64,000 nucleotides of DNA from assembly GCF_020379485.1 (NCBI RefSeq), contig NC_063445.1, forward strand, positions 49,687,422-49,751,421. Reading direction: 5' to 3'. The notes under the pieces are model-generated. The model did no database searches. It had not been told where the DNA came from and was given only the letters and a program-made list of their open reading frames with translations. This document shows, piece by piece, positions 31,833-42,600 of this stretch. Source of the stretch: Brassica napus (taxonomy: Eukaryota > Streptophyta > Magnoliopsida > Brassicales > Brassicaceae). Both the position numbers and the translations under genes were made by a program. The first letter of the stretch is position 1. The number at the start of each line of letters is the position of its first letter.

Positions 31833-32275
31833 GTTACAAAAAAAGAAAACTAATGTATGTTTCGTTTCTTTTTTTATGATATACATATTGTTTCAAATAT
31901 AAGATCAATCCGTGAGCTTGATGGTTAAGGGTTAAATTACCAAGTATATAATTACAAAATATCTACCCATTAAAAACTCTAGCTGAGAAGGTTTAGTCCA
32001 TCCATATTGATACTCCCTATGATTTTCGAAGAGATTTGATATGAAAGATATATACAATGGTGTGAGAAAAAGGTGATACATACAATCTACGCACGTAGGT
32101 ATCACTTTCCAACGAGATATTACAGATCTGAATGAAATCAAATGATGTATAAAATGAACAAAAATATATTTTCAAAGGACCAAAACCTAGCCAAAAAAAA
32201 CAATTTCAAAAACCTTCTAAACATGTATATTATGATTGTCAAAAAGCCAACTAAACAACAAAAACAAGAAACCAA
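31417..32275. other. AT-rich spacer with a long TA microsatellite
   Basis: No gene is seen. A pure (TA)n tract of about 65 bases lies at 31765-31829. The 3' flank of IDL1 (minus strand) occupies the right end. Confidence 0.7.
31765..31829. repeat. (TA)n microsatellite, about 32 units
   Basis: Uninterrupted alternating TA runs for roughly 65 bases; it is likely length-variable between accessions. Confidence 0.97.
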
Positions 32276-32548
32276 TTAGTGTTTGAGATCATTCACCACA
32301 GAATTATGCCTTTTGGAAGGTCCTGAAGGTGGTACAAGTCCCCGTTTAGACAAAATATGGAACACACGACCTTTGAATCTAAAACCATCAGTGAACTCAT
32401 GTCTTGACGATCTTGATCTTGTGTGAACTATTTCCATTTCAGAAACCTTAATTGGTCCTATCCTCGCCGCGGCGTTGCAAGAACTAAAAACTAAGAGGAT
32501 CAAGACGAAATAAACAGTCATAAATAAGGTTTTATGAGCAAGATTCAT
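32276..32548 (-). CDS. IDL1: IDA-LIKE 1 peptide precursor
   Basis: The precursor has 90 residues: a signal peptide (TLFMTVYFVLILLVFSSCNA), a variable basic middle, and the C-terminal EPIP-type motif LVPPSGPSKRHN followed by SVVNDLKH. PPS-PS-RHN is the signature of the IDA/IDL family, whose secreted peptides are perceived by HAESA-type receptor kinases and control cell separation. The middle and tail look like Arabidopsis IDL1 (At3g25655) as I remember it. An in-frame ATG ten codons upstream (32578) is less likely the start because it lies only about 25 bases below the TATA box. The gene is intronless and looks intact. A copia insertion lies a few hundred bases upstream. Confidence 0.9.
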   Translation of the reverse strand: MNLAHKTLFMTVYFVLILLVFSSCNAAARIGPIKVSEMEIVHTRSRSSRHEFTDGFRFKGRVFHILSKRGLVPPSGPSKRHNSVVNDLKH

Positions 32549-32600
32549 ACAATGTTTGGAGAAAGGAGGAAGATACATTGATTTAGCAACTAGCTAGGGT

Positions 32601-32608
32601 TTTTATAG
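32601..32608 (-). promoter_or_regulatory. TATA box of IDL1
   Basis: CTATAAAA on the minus strand lies about 55 bases upstream of the chosen ATG (32548), predicting transcription start near 32573. Confidence 0.6.
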
Positions 32609-32613
32609 ATTTT

Positions 32614-32847
32614 AGCTTTTTAGAAGGTTGAAGATATGAGCAGCACATATATGCATATAGACTATACATATAATTATGTGTATTATATTTTATATCATGT
32701 ATGTATGCACATCTATGTGTAAATCGGTCAAACAAGAAAAGCAAAGAAAATGGGGGAAGCGACGCGCAAGAAATGGAGTTTTGAATATTTTGAGAATTAT
32801 TAATGTCAACGACAACGATAATGAATTAGAAACCAAACAAAAATACT
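32614..32847. other. IDL1 upstream region
   Basis: About 235 bp separate the IDL1 TATA box from the first recognisable copia sequence, so this is all of the original proximal promoter that is directly attached. Nothing further is recognised. Confidence 0.5.
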
Positions 32848-33778
32848 TACCATAATCTCCCCCTAATGCTGGATACTGGGATTCATCAAAATGACAATCC
32901 GCGAACCTGGCCTTAAACAAATCACCTGTTGTTAGCTCTAGGTACTTAATAATAGAAGGGGAATCGTATCCAACATATACTCCCATCCTCCTCTGAGGTC
33001 CCATCTTTGTTCTCTGTGGTGGTGCTATAGGCACTTGGACGGCACATCCAAAAACTCTTAGATGAGATATATCTGGCTCATGACCCGTTAGTAGTTGGGA
33101 TGGCGAGTATTTGTGCTCACTAGATGGCCTGATGCGAATTAGCTCAGCTGCATGTAGTAGTACTGCATGTCCCCAAGCTGATACTGGGAGTTTGGTATTC
33201 ATTAAGAGTGGCCGGGCAATCAGCTGGATCCGTTTTATAAAGGATTCAGCCAGGCCATTCTGAGTATGGACATGTGCTACAGAATGCTCCACACTTACCC
33301 CCATGGACATACAATAGTCATTAAAAGCTTGGGAAGTGAATTCACTTGCATTGTCTAGACGTATAGTCTTTAATGGAAAATCTGGAAAATATGCTCTCAG
33401 TCTTATTATCTGAACCAGCAATCTTGCAAGTGCTAGATTACGAGTTGATAGGAGACAAACATGTGACCATATTGTGGATGTGTCAATCAGGACCATAAAA
33501 TATCTAAATGTCCCACAGGGTGGGTGTATTAGTCCACAAATATCAACTTGTATTCTTTCTAGGAAATTTGTCACTTCCTTATTCACTTTGGTACGTGATG
33601 GCTTAGTAATTATTTTCCCTTGTGAGCATGCTTCACATGTGATATTCTTAGGGATAACTCTTTTTGTTTTCAAACTGTGACCATTTGAATTTGATATGAG
33701 TTTTCGCATCATGTTCGAACCGGGGTGTCCCAGCCGATTGTGCCAAAGAGTGAACTCTTCTTTGAATTCTTTATTCAA
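32848..33778 (-). pseudogene. copia integrase region
   Basis: The frame begins FTLWHNRLGHPGSNMM and CEACSQGK, the HHCC zinc module. The integrase core follows with catalytic IQVDICG, IRLDNASEF and NGLAESFIKR (D, D, E all present), then the copia-specific GHEPDISHLRVFGC and RRMGVYVGYDSPSIIKYLE. The match ends near ALGGDYGK; the open frame beyond it to 32690 is unrelated sequence. Confidence 0.92.
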
Positions 33779-33856
33779 GATGGCATTAGCTCAACAAGAC
33801 TGGTCTGGGCATAATAAAGACCAGTCCCACACGCAGGTATAGTCTCAAAGACTTTC

Positions 33857-34162
33857 TTATTGCCTTGGGGTGATTTTATAAATCTGTAGGAATTCTTTAC
33901 TTCCTTCACCCATTGTTTCGATGTGGAAATCATTCAGTCTTATGTCTTTAAAGCTCAATAGACTTCTGTTTGAGCTAGGTGAGTACAAAGCATCTTCAAA
34001 CTCAAGATGTGTACCTTTTGGCAATAAGATATTGGCGTGGCCATAGCCTTCAATTAAGCTAGCCGTGCCAGCTATAGTGGTGATGTTAGCTACCTTATGT
34101 GTGAGATGTATGAAAAATCGTTTGTCTCTCAAAATGGTGTGGCTGGTGCCACTGTCCACCAC
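33857..34162 (-). pseudogene. copia protease fragment
   Basis: VDSGTSHTIL is the aspartic protease active-site motif (family form D-S/T-G), followed by FEDALYSPSSNRSLLSF, typical of copia protease. Stops and frame changes separate it from gag and from integrase. Confidence 0.85.
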
Positions 34163-34403
34163 GATTGTATCTATTCCACTTTTTATTCTTCAAAAACAAT
34201 AATCATAAAGTTAATGAACAATAATAAAATTTTCAGAGATGGTATCTTTAATGATCTAATTCTTAGGCATATGAGAAATGAAAAAAAAAATTTATTCATT
34301 CATAAGGAGAAAGTTAAATCCAAAGCCAAACACTGATAAACAATCTTAAAGAACACCAAATCCAGGGGAAAACAATAAAAAAACGATATGGAATTTTAAT
34401 TCC

Positions 34404-35441
34404 TTATTTCAGTATGTCTGAAGTTTCAAACTCCATGTGATCAACTTTGTCTGACTCGTGCTGGTGATCCTGGACGTCTTCCAAGTCATCATCATCATCA
34501 TCATCATCATATCCCGGGTCTCGAACCATGTTAGCTTCCGGGTTTCTTTTTAAGCTCTCCATGTAAAGCTCACACAAATGCTTAGGAGTTCGGCAATTCT
34601 TTGCCCAATGATTACCCATACCACATATGTTGCATCGATCAGCTTTGATCTGTGGTTTAAAAGACACACTACGGCCTCGGCCACGACCACGTCTAAAGCC
34701 AGGTGTGGTACCGCGACCACGTCCTCGCCCGTGTGCTTTAAAAGAACCACGACCTCGTCCTTGACTTCTTCCACGGTTTGGACCGGGATGGTCATTGTGT
34801 TGGACAAGGTTACTCTCTTTCTTTGGCTCTATAGCCAGCTTAGAGATGTCGGGTAATGGAGTTGTACCAGGAGGTCTCATCTCACTGTTTTTCAATAACA
34901 GTTCATTGTTAGCTTCAGCCAACAAGAGACATTCTATCAACTCAGTATATGTGGCGAAATTCCTCTCTCTGTACTGCTGTTGCAATACCATGTTGGTTTG
35001 AGGAAACGTGGAGAGAGTTTTTTTAAGCATCTCTTCCTCGGTTACTTTTTCACCACATAACCTTAACAAGGACACAATTCTGAACAGGACTGAGTTGTAC
35101 TCGTCTACTGATTTGTAGTCCAAGAACCTTATGTGTTTCCAATCATATTGAGCCTTTGGAAGCAACACCGTTTTCTGGTGGTCATATCTTCGCTGTAAAG
35201 CGATCCAAAGGTCATATGGATTTTCCATGGTCATGTACTGAGTTTTCAAGTTCTCTTGGAGATGGTGGCGTATCATGTAGATAGCTCTATACTTGTCTTT
35301 GTCACTGGAATTGTTGTCTTCGGTGATTGTGTCACCAAGATCTTTTGATCACAACATGATCTTTGCATCAAGCGCCCATTCCAGGTAGTTGTCACCATTG
35401 CTTTTCAAAGCACTGAAATCAAGATTCGCAATCTTTGACAT
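34404..35441 (-). pseudogene. copia gag with zinc knuckle, one premature stop
   Basis: Translation would start at the ATG at 35441-35439 (MSKIANLDFSALKSNGDNY). An in-frame TGA at 35351-35349 follows DAKIML, where relatives have Arg, after which the frame is open to 34404. It includes the UBN2/gag region (NPYDLWIALQRRYDHQKTV), an RG-rich segment, the zinc knuckle CNICGMGNHWAKNC and a run of eight Asp encoded by a CAT/ATG microsatellite. Confidence 0.9.
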
Positions 35442-35559
35442 CTGAAAAATATTTGTAGTTTATCCCCATTAGTAAGAAAATAATCAGATCATTCACATAC
35501 TCTTTCAGTCTAGTACAATCAATGCAAGTAAATAACAATTTTTTTTTCAATGATCCAAA

Positions 35560-35795
35560 CGATTTCATGTATATGCAGGAAGATAAAGTTAAACCTATAC
35601 ATCTAGGATAAAGTTAAATCCATTGCATGAAATCTGATCAGTTTTATCAATTTTCGACATGAAAGTAAACTAATCAGTGTGAATGATCTATCCTAATCAG
35701 ATGATTTCATGTGATATGCAGGAAGGTAAAGTTAAACCTATACAAAATCGAGATAAAGTTAAATCCATGCATGAAATTAGATTAGTATACATTTT
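35560..35795. repeat. Imperfect tandem duplication in copia leader
   Basis: ATGATTTCATGT..GCAGGAAG and AAAGTTAAACCTATACA then GATAAAGTTAAATCCA occur twice, near 35570-35625 and 35700-35780, in the untranslated leader between LTR and gag. Confidence 0.7.
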
Positions 35796-36714
35796 CAAAA
35801 AAAATGCAATCATTTCTTACTTTTATTTGTTTTCGATATTTATCAGATTAAATATAATGCTTTGATAATGCTAGTATATTAGTAATAATCCGAAATTTAT
35901 TTATTTTCAGATAAATACTAGCAATTCCTATTCCTAGTAGGATTAGGAAAAAAAATAAATCGATATTTTTCTGATAAATGCTGAAAATCCTATTTTTTTT
36001 TATTTAAGATAAAGATATAAGGTTTTTTTTAAAAAAAAGGAAAATCGAATTAAAATATATAATATATTGTTTTCAGTCGGATTTATCAAAAAAATCGGAT
36101 TTATCTTTAAAAATTCCAGATTTATCTATAATAAAAATCGGATTTATCTTAAAAATATTAAAAAAAATTCTTTCAAATTTGAGACAGGTTCTAGTCGATT
36201 TCAACATATCAGAGAAAGACTTTAAACATTCAAGAACAAGTTTCTAATGCAAGCAAACAATCAGATTAAGTTGATGCAGCATTCGGATATGTAAAAAAAA
36301 TTGGTGTAATTGTCAACCTAAAAGGTTCTAGCAATTAACTCACATCAGGAAGATTAAAAAAATCAAACAAGCTTAAACAGGGTGAAACAAGACGAGATTT
36401 AAGCTTTGAAAATAGATTAGGGTTTTAGATTTTATTCTGCAAAGACATACGGCTAGATGTAGTTGTATGTATGCGGCTGAGGGTTTAAATCCTTTTTGGT
36501 TTTGTTTTGAGTTTTCTGAAGATACCTGAACCTTTTGTGATGAGTTGAACGGTCTGTGAGGAGAGAGAGCTGCTGCTGGTTGCTGACAGAGAGAAAAGGA
36601 GGCGACTGGAAGAGCTTTAAGAGTCGCCGGAAAATAGCAAGAGATCGTTTGGTTTCTGATTTATGGGTGGTGGATTTTTTGGAAGGGTTTAGAGACAAGG
36701 TCGTGCTGATAACG

Positions 36715-36983
36715 TGTTGTGAATGAAGAGGGGAACTTGTGTGTATTATTAGGTCGACTAACTGGTCTTTATATACATATGGTAATGACGGTCTAAGTAC
36801 TGGATCGACATGAGATCGTACTTATCCTTAACTAGATAATGACTAGCAATACGTAAGATAAACACCAACTATAATGTAGATAAACACAAGAGTAGATAGG
36901 CGCCAGTATGATCCTGCGGATGGGCTTGGTCCGTCTTGGTACACGGGCTGATAAATGGATCGATCACTAAATGGTTTATAACA
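36715..36983 (-). repeat. Solo-paired 5' LTR of truncated copia
   Basis: The 269-bp segment starts TG and ends CA on either strand (TGTTGTGAATG to TTTATAACA). On the minus strand it is followed by CGTTATCAGCACGACC, a primer-binding-site-like sequence known from this class of plant copia element. No second copy of this LTR occurs in the window. Confidence 0.75.
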
Positions 36984-37239
36984 AATATTTAATTATTTAC
37001 TAAGCTTGAATTGCCGAGTTGGACTTTACGTGGGAGCCTGGGAGGATGGTGTACCGTGTACGTGATTACCTCAAGTTGTCTGTAGAAAAATATTTACTAA
37101 AACACTAGTATTAAGTTACTAAACAATAGTATTATACTGTACTATTAAACTTCTATTGTATTATATGAAACTTAAATTACATTTTAATAACATGAGATGA
37201 GACTGATATAAATGAATCACATTGTGTTTTTTTTTGTCA

Positions 37240-38162
37240 ACAACATAAACAGAATCATGTAAACTCTGTAAATCAAACTGGTAACTCCTATCCATATGGA
37301 CAACAATAAACGATTGCTTTCTTGCACTGCGTACAAGACTGTTCTCCCTTGAGTTCTGCTTCTGTGGTACATAAATAAGCTTTGAGCTGTGAAAACTTCT
37401 CTTCAAAACCTTTATGTCTTCTAAATAACTTGCAAATGCTGAACATTCTTTTTGTTCCAAAATCATCTTCACCAATTGAGAACAATCCGTTGCAAATGTA
37501 ACAGTAAACTGTCTTAGATTCATCATACACTTCATTGCCCAAATAAACGTTTCCATCTCTGAATAAAGTGGCGACTGGCTCGCTCTTGTATTCCTCACTC
37601 CCATTCAACCTTCAAAACCTTCCAGTGTACTATACCATCCTTGTCCCGAATGTAAATCATGATATTTCCATGATCCATCCGTAAAACACCATCGAGCTGA
37701 GATATTTAGTACTATCGCTTGTACTGGCAATTGAGTTTGTTTGATTCCTTGTGTTAGTGAGATTTGCGCCTCAGCCCAAAGTAAGGATTCCGTTTCCGCC
37801 AATTCGAGAGTATCTCTAGGATCCATATCCAAATTACTAAAGACTTTGTTGTTTCTTTCCTTCCATATGTACCATAAGATCCATGCAAATTGGTGATCTT
37901 CCAATTCTGGAGAAATCCTCCAAAATAAATAATCCATTTTCGTAAAAAGTGATTGAGTAGGAAAGATATCTGGATTCGAGGGAATTCTTGAGAGTGACCA
38001 AACCTGAACCGCCGGTTGGCACTCAAAAAACACATGATTTATGGATTCCTCGTAAGCTCCGCATCGTGAACACGTTGTATCCCCCTGCATTCCTCTTGCT
38101 CTTAAATTTTTCTTGACCGATATACATCATGTTACCAGTTGCCATAAGAAATGTTTTGAAAA
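37240..38162 (-). pseudogene. LINE zf-RVT and RNase H remnant
   Basis: From the right: KHFLWQ, a stop, CISVKKNLRARG, then GDTTCSRCGAYEESINHVFFEC (zf-RVT) and FAWILWYIWKERNNKVF. After a linker comes the RNase H-like WCFTDGSWK. A frame change near 37605 leads to LYSEMETFIWAMKCM and FATDCSQLVKMI. At least one nonsense codon and one frameshift are present. Confidence 0.88.
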
Positions 38163-38174
38163 ATCATAGATTCA

Positions 38175-38990
38175 ATCCGGGCACAAGATTGACGAACCCA
38201 TCAGACAGGAATTACGAGATATTTTATGGACACAAAATTTAGGTGGAATGAGATCATATTTGGGAATTCGTGAGAACTTGGGAGGATCAAAAGTACAGGT
38301 CTTTGGTTTTGTTCAGGAGCATTTGAATAATAGAGTAAGTGGTTGGACTTTCAAGTTTTTTACAAGGGGGGTAAGGAAGTGATTATAAAATCGGTAGTAA
38401 CGGCTTTACCAAACCATGTTATGTCTTGTTTTCGTATACCAAAAACAGTAATGAAAAAAACTAACAAGTGCAGTTGCACACTTTTGGTGGAGTCTAGGGG
38501 GTAATGTTAGAGGTATGCATTGGAAATCATGGGATAAATTATTTAGTCTGAAAGATGAAGGATGCTTGAGTTTCAAAGACCTCACAGATTTTACTACAGT
38601 CATGCTTGGGAAGCAACTTTGGAGATTGATCGATAAACCAAACACATTTTTTTCTCGTGTGTTCAAAGGACGGTATTTCAGGAATGTATCGCCCCTAGAA
38701 CCAATTTGATCGTACTCGTCATCTTTTGGCTGACGTAGTATTGTCTCTGATAGAACTCTGGTTAGCAAATGACTAATCAAAAGGGTGGGATCAGGGTCTT
38801 CTATATCCGTATGGAATGATCCCTCGCTCTCGTCCACTCGCCCGACACCAGCAAATAAAAACCAACATAACTTTTATCCAGATTTTACAATGGATTCTCT
38901 CATCAATGAAGCTTCAAAGCCATGGAATTTACCGGTCATTCGGCTCTGGTGGATCGTGAGGACGTGAAAGTAATTGAAAGTATTCCTTAT
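38175..38990 (+). pseudogene. LINE post-RT region, opposite orientation
   Basis: LGGSKVQVFGFVQEHLNNRV, then stops, VVTALPNHVMSCFRIPK, FWWSLGGNVRGMHWKSWDKL, GKQLWRLIDKPNTFFSRVFK and GSGSSISVWND match the conserved region downstream of plant LINE reverse transcriptase. It ends at about EDVKVIESIP. Several frameshifts and stops (for example at 38380 and 38707) make it a relic. Confidence 0.88.
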
Positions 38991-38999
38991 AAACATTAT

Positions 39000-40362
39000 G
39001 TGAGAACTTACACAAATGCGATTGTGGAAGGTACAATGGTTAATCAAAAGCTAGGTGCCAAATTGCAAATCACTATCCAAATGATCCTTTGTATATTCGA
39101 TTGTGAAAGGAAAGTAAGGTGTATTCTTTTCAAAAGAAAAAAAAATAATAATGTGTATATATAGTGTATATATTCCTTTCATTTTTTTTTTTTTTTGCTA
39201 AAATATATTCCTTTCATTTGTTTTATACAACCTCGTTTTACATGATCTCTTAAAAATGGCATACGTAAATCAATTACCTCTATCACTCGTTCACACACAT
39301 ACACAAATTAAAGAGTACTCCAAATTAAATGGTTAGCAAAAAACAAAAGTTACCAAAATTAGTTCCGTTATTAGGGTCACCAAACAACGAAGCTAATATT
39401 TAATCATTTATATAGCTAATTGTTAAACCAAACATCATTTATTGGTTATGGCAACTAATATATAATTTCGTTCTGTTATAACAACTAAACATATCGTCCA
39501 AACGAAAATCATTTGCATAATTCATAAGGAAAAAAATATGATCTGCATGTGCCAGGTGGGGTGACTTTCATGTATTAGAGGAAATGTCAAACATTGCACA
39601 CGCTTGATTCTGGGCCGTTGGATTTTTGATCTTCCACTGGAGACAGATATTCGCATGGACCACTAGATTACATGAATTTTAATATGTTTGCATGATTACA
39701 AGTTAACACATGATTTCTGCTGAAAATATTCTAGAAAATGAAGTGATCTATGCATATTCTCTAGCTCCAGGTAGTTTCATTTTAATTAATCATTTTCAAA
39801 ATACTTATAGTTTAATTGAAACGTGTAATGGTTTTGTCTCTTTGTGAAGATATGCGTTGGTACACGTAGAGAACATCTTTCATGTTTATACGTCTTACTT
39901 CATATTTTATAATTACAAAAATTTCTTAATAATTTGTACATTAAACCATAATATTCTATAATATGAAACAGATAGTGTATATTTTAAAGATCGTATAATC
40001 ATGTCTTAGTGAATAATTATACAGCCGTACTAATAATGATACAACCGTAATGAATAAAAACAAACAAGTGCATGAATGCAATTACAAGAACATAAAATAT
40101 AAAAATTATAATATACTGAGCATCTACATTTGTATTCAAGAATATATAGAAGTTAAAGAACATATTAATTAATTCGATTTACTTAAATAAAACATGAAAG
40201 TAAAACCCACAAAACAAAAGAGCCTTCATGCTTCCATGTATTATTTAGCTAGGCTATACATTTGGTAACAATCAATGGAGGAACAAAACTTGAACCTTTG
40301 AGAGTCTGCTCAAATATGTGACCCATTTTCAGCAAACCAATAACAGAAATATCACTAAATCA
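39000..40362. other. AT-rich intergenic DNA
   Basis: No gene or clear element is recognised. There is a T-run at about 39182-39196. Confidence 0.5.
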
Positions 40363-41140
40363 TCACTTGTTTGAAGATGATTCAGATAAGGCAAGCACGT
40401 AAAAGGCTGGTACTCCAAGAGAGAAGAAAGGAAGAGGGACCTGAGAAAATGGCAACAGAAATCGATCTCAGACCTCGATGTGTTTTATACAAAGAAGTAA
40501 AGAACATACAAAACGAAATAAAATGGAGACAAAGAGAAAACCTCTGTCAATACACAACCCAATACGATGGAGACAAAGACAAAGTGAGACGCAGCTTCCT
40601 GAGACAAAGAAAAGATGCATTCAGTTTCAAAGAATGCAATACGTACGATGCACAAAACCAAACACAGAACAGGCCTTACATGTTTGCTACTCTTGGATTC
40701 AAAACCTGAAATAGCATGAAGAAGCATCTCAGCATCAGCAACCGTGGAGACAAAGCAACCAATCACATCCAACGAAGATGCATTAAGCCATAAGTCCAAA
40801 CCTGGAGACACAATACATAGTCTCGCTTCAATAGCTGCTGCTGAGCTTCCTGATGAACCTCCCAGTACACGTGTCAAGTCCCATTGATTCGCAGTTACCT
40901 TTAAAACCAAAATCAAACCTAAGATCAACCCTTAAACTCATCACACGTTAGCCATCAAGAAAGGGTTAAGCTTTCTTCATTTACAAGTTACCCGTCAAGA
41001 AAGACTGAAGCGAAAGGCAGAAGCTTCATTTGTGCTTCCCATTCCAAACTCATCCATATTCTTCTTGCCAACAACATCCCTCTCACCTCCTTCACCCTCT
41101 TGGCCTCTTCAGTCTTCATCGCTGTCGCATCGAACGATGC
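40363..41140 (-). pseudogene. Relic of GatA (glutamyl-tRNA(Gln) amidotransferase subunit A)
   Basis: From right to left on the minus strand: SFDATAMKTEEAKRVKEVRG, a one-base frame change, then GKKNMDEFGMGSTNEASAF (41130-40995). After an intron-sized gap comes VTANQWDLTRVLGGSSGSSA with the amidase-signature Ser/Gly loop, then ASSLDVIGCF and STVADAEMLLHAISG (about 40910-40695), and finally VPAFYVLALSESSSN (about 40420-40370). These are the amidase-family blocks of GatA in correct order. The segment carrying SDTGGS-RQP and much else is deleted. The family acts in organelles to make Gln-tRNA. By position it matches At3g25660 (from memory). It is non-functional. Confidence 0.85.
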
Positions 41141-41144
41141 GAGA

Positions 41145-42600
41145 AGGAAAAGGATAAGACTGTTCAAAAAAATTGAGAGAAGAGTTGTAAATGGGCTGAA
41201 GTTAAACGAGTTATAATTATTAAAGCCCAATAAATTGAATTCTGTTTCTCATTCACTAATGACACTTTTATTTTGTAGAGTTCGAATGAATATTTTTCAA
41301 TCAAACACTTCCAAACAATCCCAAATGTTGAAAATAGAAACGATCCCAAATATAAAACCTGATCTTTGGGAAAAAACACCAAGTTTAATGCAGAACCTCT
41401 GAACTTTTGATCACTTCGCCAATTCACTTAATATTTTCTTTGATATGAAAACTAGTGACTTACAAAATAATAGTCTACAAATTAGTATTCTACAAAAGCT
41501 TCTCAAAGGTGTTCGTTTCGCTTTTAGAGTCCATCAGGCAAAAGAAACACTATTCAGACAAGAGAAGTTAAGAATCTTATGAATAGGTTTCTCAACTGTT
41601 TTCACATATATGTTTCTGGTAATGTTTGTTCAATTGTTCTACGATGTACGGATGAAACTCGCAATTTGCTGGAAAATTTGATGCCGAAAACATGAAAGCA
41701 TTTGAAGAGCTTAGAAGCAGAGACAGAACTGAAACTGGAGGAGACAATAAAAATGAAGAATCTGTAAAGTGAGTTTTTTTTTTACATGTTTTTCTATGTC
41801 TCTCTCTCTACCGTTGTATCACATACTTGTCAAATTAAAATGATTTATAGTTACAGTGCAATTTATATATTATTATTGTAAAGAAAGTTTGCAAATTGCA
41901 AGTATTTTGTTTTACAAATTTCTAGAAAATAATTTCGCAATAAATTTGTAATCTCCCAAACTACTGAAAAAGATAAAATAATTGTGGTTTGTCACATGAT
42001 TCATATCATGTGCAGCCATGCAAAGTGTCGCCCGAATCTTCTTCACTCTTTAATGTATAACATTACTTATTTTGTTATATAAATTCATACAATATATATA
42101 CAGCTTGTTTCCATGTCTATTAACGTCCAAAATTTTAAAAATCATTAACTAGATTTTTGGTATATATAACAACAAGTCAACAAGTGATGATAAATTTTTT
42201 TATTATTATGTAATCATATAAATAAATTATCAAGTTTTTATTTTTGGAATTTAAGTACTTCTGAGTTCTGCCACCACCTAATAAAACAGGTCCATTTCTT
42301 GCGTATAGTACTTTTCACGTCCAAACAAGATCTACATTTATTATTATGATATTGTATAATTATTAATTATTGTCATAATAATCATTTATATCATCCGACC
42401 TTCTATATAATAGTGAAATAAATTCACGGATCTAAAGACCAAAGATTACAATTTACAATCATAGAAAACAACTATAGATGTAACCTTTTATATTACTAAA
42501 AAAAAATCATTGTTTAGAATCATCACACTCCTTTTTTTTTTATCACTCCTTTAAGTATTAAAATAGTAAAGGAAAATAAAGGAACAAAGAAACAAAAGCA
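41145..42600. other. AT-rich intergenic DNA
   Basis: No gene is supported. A possible exon-like scrap NMKAFEELRSRDRTETGGD near 41688-41768 is followed by a GTGAG donor-like site but has no recognisable family. Confidence 0.4.

Larger units (their letters stand above)
32848..36983 (-). mobile_element. Ty1/copia element, 3' truncated (lacks RT and 3' LTR)
   Basis: On the minus strand there is a 5' LTR (36715-36983), a primer-site-like sequence, a long leader, gag, protease and integrase. Similarity stops after the integrase C-terminal region at about 32848. No RT, RNase H or second LTR is present, so a deletion removed the 3' half up to the IDL1 promoter region. Confidence 0.85.
37161..38990 (-). 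mobile_element. LINE fragment with inverted 5' part (twin-priming structure)
   Basis: The right part (about 38175-38990) encodes on the plus strand the post-RT region of a plant LINE. The left part (about 38162-37240) encodes on the minus strand the zf-RVT and RNase H regions that normally follow it. The A-tract in minus orientation is near 37227-37235. The order and relative orientation are those produced by twin priming during LINE insertion, with a short loss at the junction. Confidence 0.75.

Noticed and set aside
31669..31902. Open frame with a long Tyr-Ile run
   Set aside because: Produced by the (TA)n microsatellite.
32549..32578. Upstream ATG for IDL1
   Set aside because: It lies about 25 bases below the TATA box, at the expected transcription start, and the shorter start gives a better signal peptide and agrees with remembered IDL1.
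36453..36698. 81-codon minus-strand frame between LTR and gag
   Set aside because: It lies in the untranslated leader of the copia element and has no recognised similarity.
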